DNA from: Rhodoferax sp.
GTDB lineage: Bacteria; Pseudomonadota; Gammaproteobacteria; Burkholderiales; Burkholderiaceae_C
Length of the DNA: 6,937 bases
Reading direction: 5' to 3'
NCBI GenBank assembly: GCA_020048795.1
Contig: JAIFMA010000242.1
Coordinates: 1-6,937, forward strand
A model generated the notes under the pieces. The model ran no database searches and was not told where the DNA came from. It saw only the letters and a list, made by a program, of their open reading frames with translations. Every line of letters begins with the position of its first letter. Within the stretch, counting starts at the first letter, position 1. The translations under genes and the position numbers were made by a program. Below are positions 5,801 through 6,937 of the stretch, in pieces.

Positions 5801-6508
5801 TCAGTGCTCAACGGGTAGGCTGACTATCGCCTGATAGTCGGCCGATGCCATGTATTGCGGCGCATAGGTCACTCCTTGGTTGGCCAGGGTACTGACAAAA
5901 GACCGCAGGTGGTTGCGCGAGCCTTTGAGCAGATTTTGATACACCAGCACGATGTCCTGGTTGTCCATCACCAGCAGCGCCTGGTTGAGGTCGATCATGT
6001 CGATCTCTTCGATGGCCGCACCAACCTTCAGTGCGTCCACCAGCGACACATTGCCGGTGACCATCAGTTGCGTGTACAGACCTTGCAGCAGGGTATTCTG
6101 GAAAAGACCGGTGGCCAAGGCGTTCGCCGGATCTGGTAGTGCATACCGCAGCAACAGTTCGCGCACCGCTTCGGTGTGGGTAGATTCGCTGCGGGCGATA
6201 TTGCCAAACACCCGGGTATTGACACCCCAGCGCACATCCAACCCGGCGTAGATGTCGTGCGCCAGTTTTTCTTCTTCGCGCATGAAGATGAGCGACTCCT
6301 GCTCTGCAGCGCTCAAGGTCTGTTTCGGCAAGGCCGTTAATGAAGCGCCGAGAACGGTGCTGTCAAAGGTAGAAACACCAGCGGCATCCACCACCAGCGG
6401 CGGTCCACCATTGCCAACCGGGCCATCGCCACTGCCACCACCACCACATGCCGCCAACAGAAACACCGTCAGCAGGCCGACGGGGATTGATTTATAAAGA
6501 GTTTTCAA
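5801..6508 (-). CDS. DUF2202 ferritin-like lipoprotein
   Basis: The 235-residue product begins with a lipoprotein signal: a positively charged start, a hydrophobic core and lipobox LLAAC with Cys21, followed by a Gly-rich linker. The mature part carries the DUF2202 ferritin-like pattern: REEEKLAHDIY (77-87), SESTH (107-111), IEEIDMIDL (166-174) and GSRNHLRSF (196-204). The glutamates and histidines (E78-80, E108, H111, E167-168, H200) are placed as expected for a four-helix di-metal site, though metal binding and reaction are not established. It should be a membrane-tethered periplasmic or surface protein. The start is TTG, supported by GGAAG six bases upstream and by the good signal peptide it produces. 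A strong terminator lies just upstream and I see no promoter between, so expression may rely on read-through or a cryptic start site. Confidence 0.87.
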   Translation of the reverse strand: MKTLYKSIPVGLLTVFLLAACGGGGSGDGPVGNGGPPLVVDAAGVSTFDSTVLGASLTALPKQTLSAAEQESLIFMREEEKLAHDIYAGLDVRWGVNTRVFGNIARSESTHTEAVRELLLRYALPDPANALATGLFQNTLLQGLYTQLMVTGNVSLVDALKVGAAIEEIDMIDLNQALLVMDNQDIVLVYQNLLKGSRNHLRSFVSTLANQGVTYAPQYMASADYQAIVSLPVEH

Positions 6509-6528
6509 AATTTTCTTCCGGTATGAAC

Positions 6529-6554
6529 AAAAAAACAGGGCCAGTGCGGCCCTG
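6529..6554 (-). terminator. Strong rho-independent terminator of the small secreted protein gene
   Basis: On the - strand CAGGGCC (6554-6548) and GGCCCTG (6542-6536) form a perfect seven-pair GC-rich stem with a five-base loop, directly followed by seven Ts (6535-6529). It lies 23 bases after the TGA of the small secreted protein and 20 bases before the TTG start of the DUF2202 gene. Confidence 0.92.
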
Positions 6555-6562
6555 CGTCAGGT

Positions 6563-6576
6563 GCGGCGTTAGCCGC
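6563..6576. repeat. Small hairpin after the stop codon, also one arm of an 11-bp inverted repeat flanking the gene
   Basis: GCGGC and GCCGC around GTTA form a five-pair hairpin immediately past the stop of the small secreted protein. Within it, GGCGTTAGCCG (6565-6575) is an exact reverse complement of CGGCTAACGCC at 6917-6927, which lies 28 bases upstream of the same gene's start. Confidence 0.6.
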
Positions 6577-6577
6577 T

Positions 6578-6889
6578 TCAGTGGGTGGTGCTCAGGCCGG
6601 TCCCCGGCGTGTGGATACCACGTGGCGTGCCAGCAGCGGCTCCGGCGGCACCGTCACGCAGGCTGGGGTCGGCCAAACCGGTGCCTGGAACGTGAACCTG
6701 CGCTTGGGTTTTGGTCGCCGCTGCGGTTGCGCTGCCGGTGCTGGTGTTGGTGGCGCTGGCCGACCGGCCTTGCGCACCCATGCCCGTGCCCGCCGCTGCG
6801 CCTTGCGACCTCCCCGGGCCTGCTGCAAAAGCGCTGGCGCCAAAAGCCAATGTCGTAACCAAAACGATGAACAGAGATGATGATTTCAT
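6578..6889 (-). CDS. Small secreted Ala/Gly/Thr-rich protein of unknown function
   Basis: The 103-residue product has a clear Sec signal peptide: MKSSS, a hydrophobic core about 6-20, and cleavage likely after AFA at 22. The mature part, about 80 residues, is low-complexity and rich in Ala, Gly, Thr and Ser, with no cysteine, and is probably disordered. A short motif occurs twice, VHVPGTGL (65-72) and IHTPGTGL (92-99), the second almost at the C-terminus. I do not recognise a family. The ATG at 6889 has GGAG seven bases upstream, and a strong terminator follows, so this is a well-formed gene despite its odd composition. Frames on the opposite strand are also open across it because of the GC-rich repeats, but they lack these signals. 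A periplasmic or extracellular role is inferred only from the signal peptide. Confidence 0.75.
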   Translation of the reverse strand: MKSSSLFIVLVTTLAFGASAFAAGPGRSQGAAAGTGMGAQGRSASATNTSTGSATAAATKTQAQVHVPGTGLADPSLRDGAAGAAAGTPRGIHTPGTGLSTTH

Positions 6890-6916
6890 GATGAAACTCC
6901 AGAAAAGTTGATAAAC

Positions 6917-6927
6917 CGGCTAACGCC
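6917..6927. repeat. Upstream arm of the 11-bp inverted repeat flanking the small secreted protein gene
   Basis: CGGCTAACGCC is the exact reverse complement of 6565-6575. On the - strand it would lie in the leader of the small-protein mRNA, if transcription starts outside the window, and could pair with the segment after the stop codon. Positions 6890-6937 otherwise show only the GGAG ribosome site. Any upstream gene or promoter is cut off by the window edge. Confidence 0.5.
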
Positions 6928-6937
6928 CACGGCCTGC

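Noticed and set aside
6581..6911. Overlapping + strand open frames opposite the small secreted protein
   Set aside because: They lack signal peptide, ribosome site and terminator, all of which the - strand gene has.

Overview
The window looks like chromosomal DNA of a betaproteobacterium, most probably in the Comamonadaceae (a Rhodoferax/Polaromonas-type genome). The support is moderately high GC, strong G/C at third codon positions, the types of genes present, and two kinds of dispersed repeat I associate with this family: a 'PHPDPLP-GEG'-encoding palindrome and an intergenic 'TAGCTGCCTGCGCTTG' element. The genus assignment is inference; no rRNA or other marker is present.

Layout. On the + strand, positions 1-1343 hold the end of an ABC-transporter operon: the C-terminal part of an FtsX/MacB-type permease (cut by the window edge) and its ATPase, joined by an ATGA overlap. 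Everything after that is on the - strand. A short gene-free stretch with an imperfect hairpin (1366-1395) separates the convergent ATPase and beta-propeller genes. Reading leftwards from 3416, an exported diheme c-type cytochrome (2511-3416) is followed by a PQQ-type beta-propeller protein with a twin-arginine signal (1426-2520), overlapping by 10 bases. They look like a two-gene periplasmic redox unit. The region upstream of it (3417-3543) carries several inverted repeats, one of which contains the cytochrome ribosome-binding site.

Farther right, a PaaI-type hotdog thioesterase (3753-4220) has a plausible sigma70 promoter lying inside a probable dispersed repeat. Just downstream of it is a small ORF with one CxxCH haem motif and no signal peptide (3544-3732), probably a cytochrome remnant. 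Next come a DUF3422 membrane-anchored protein (4313-5731), a DUF2202 ferritin-like lipoprotein (5801-6508) and a small secreted Ala/Gly-rich protein (6578-6889). A textbook rho-independent terminator lies between the last two.

Functional picture. The clearest cooperation is permease plus ATPase (an exporter or lipid/lipoprotein-type ABC system, substrate unknown) and cytochrome plus propeller (periplasmic electron transfer or dehydrogenase-like chemistry, substrate unknown). The remaining genes look individually regulated. I see no CRISPR array, transposase, phage gene, tRNA or rRNA. I do not claim a wholly new system; the cytochrome/propeller pair with its structured leader is the best candidate for a poorly described one.
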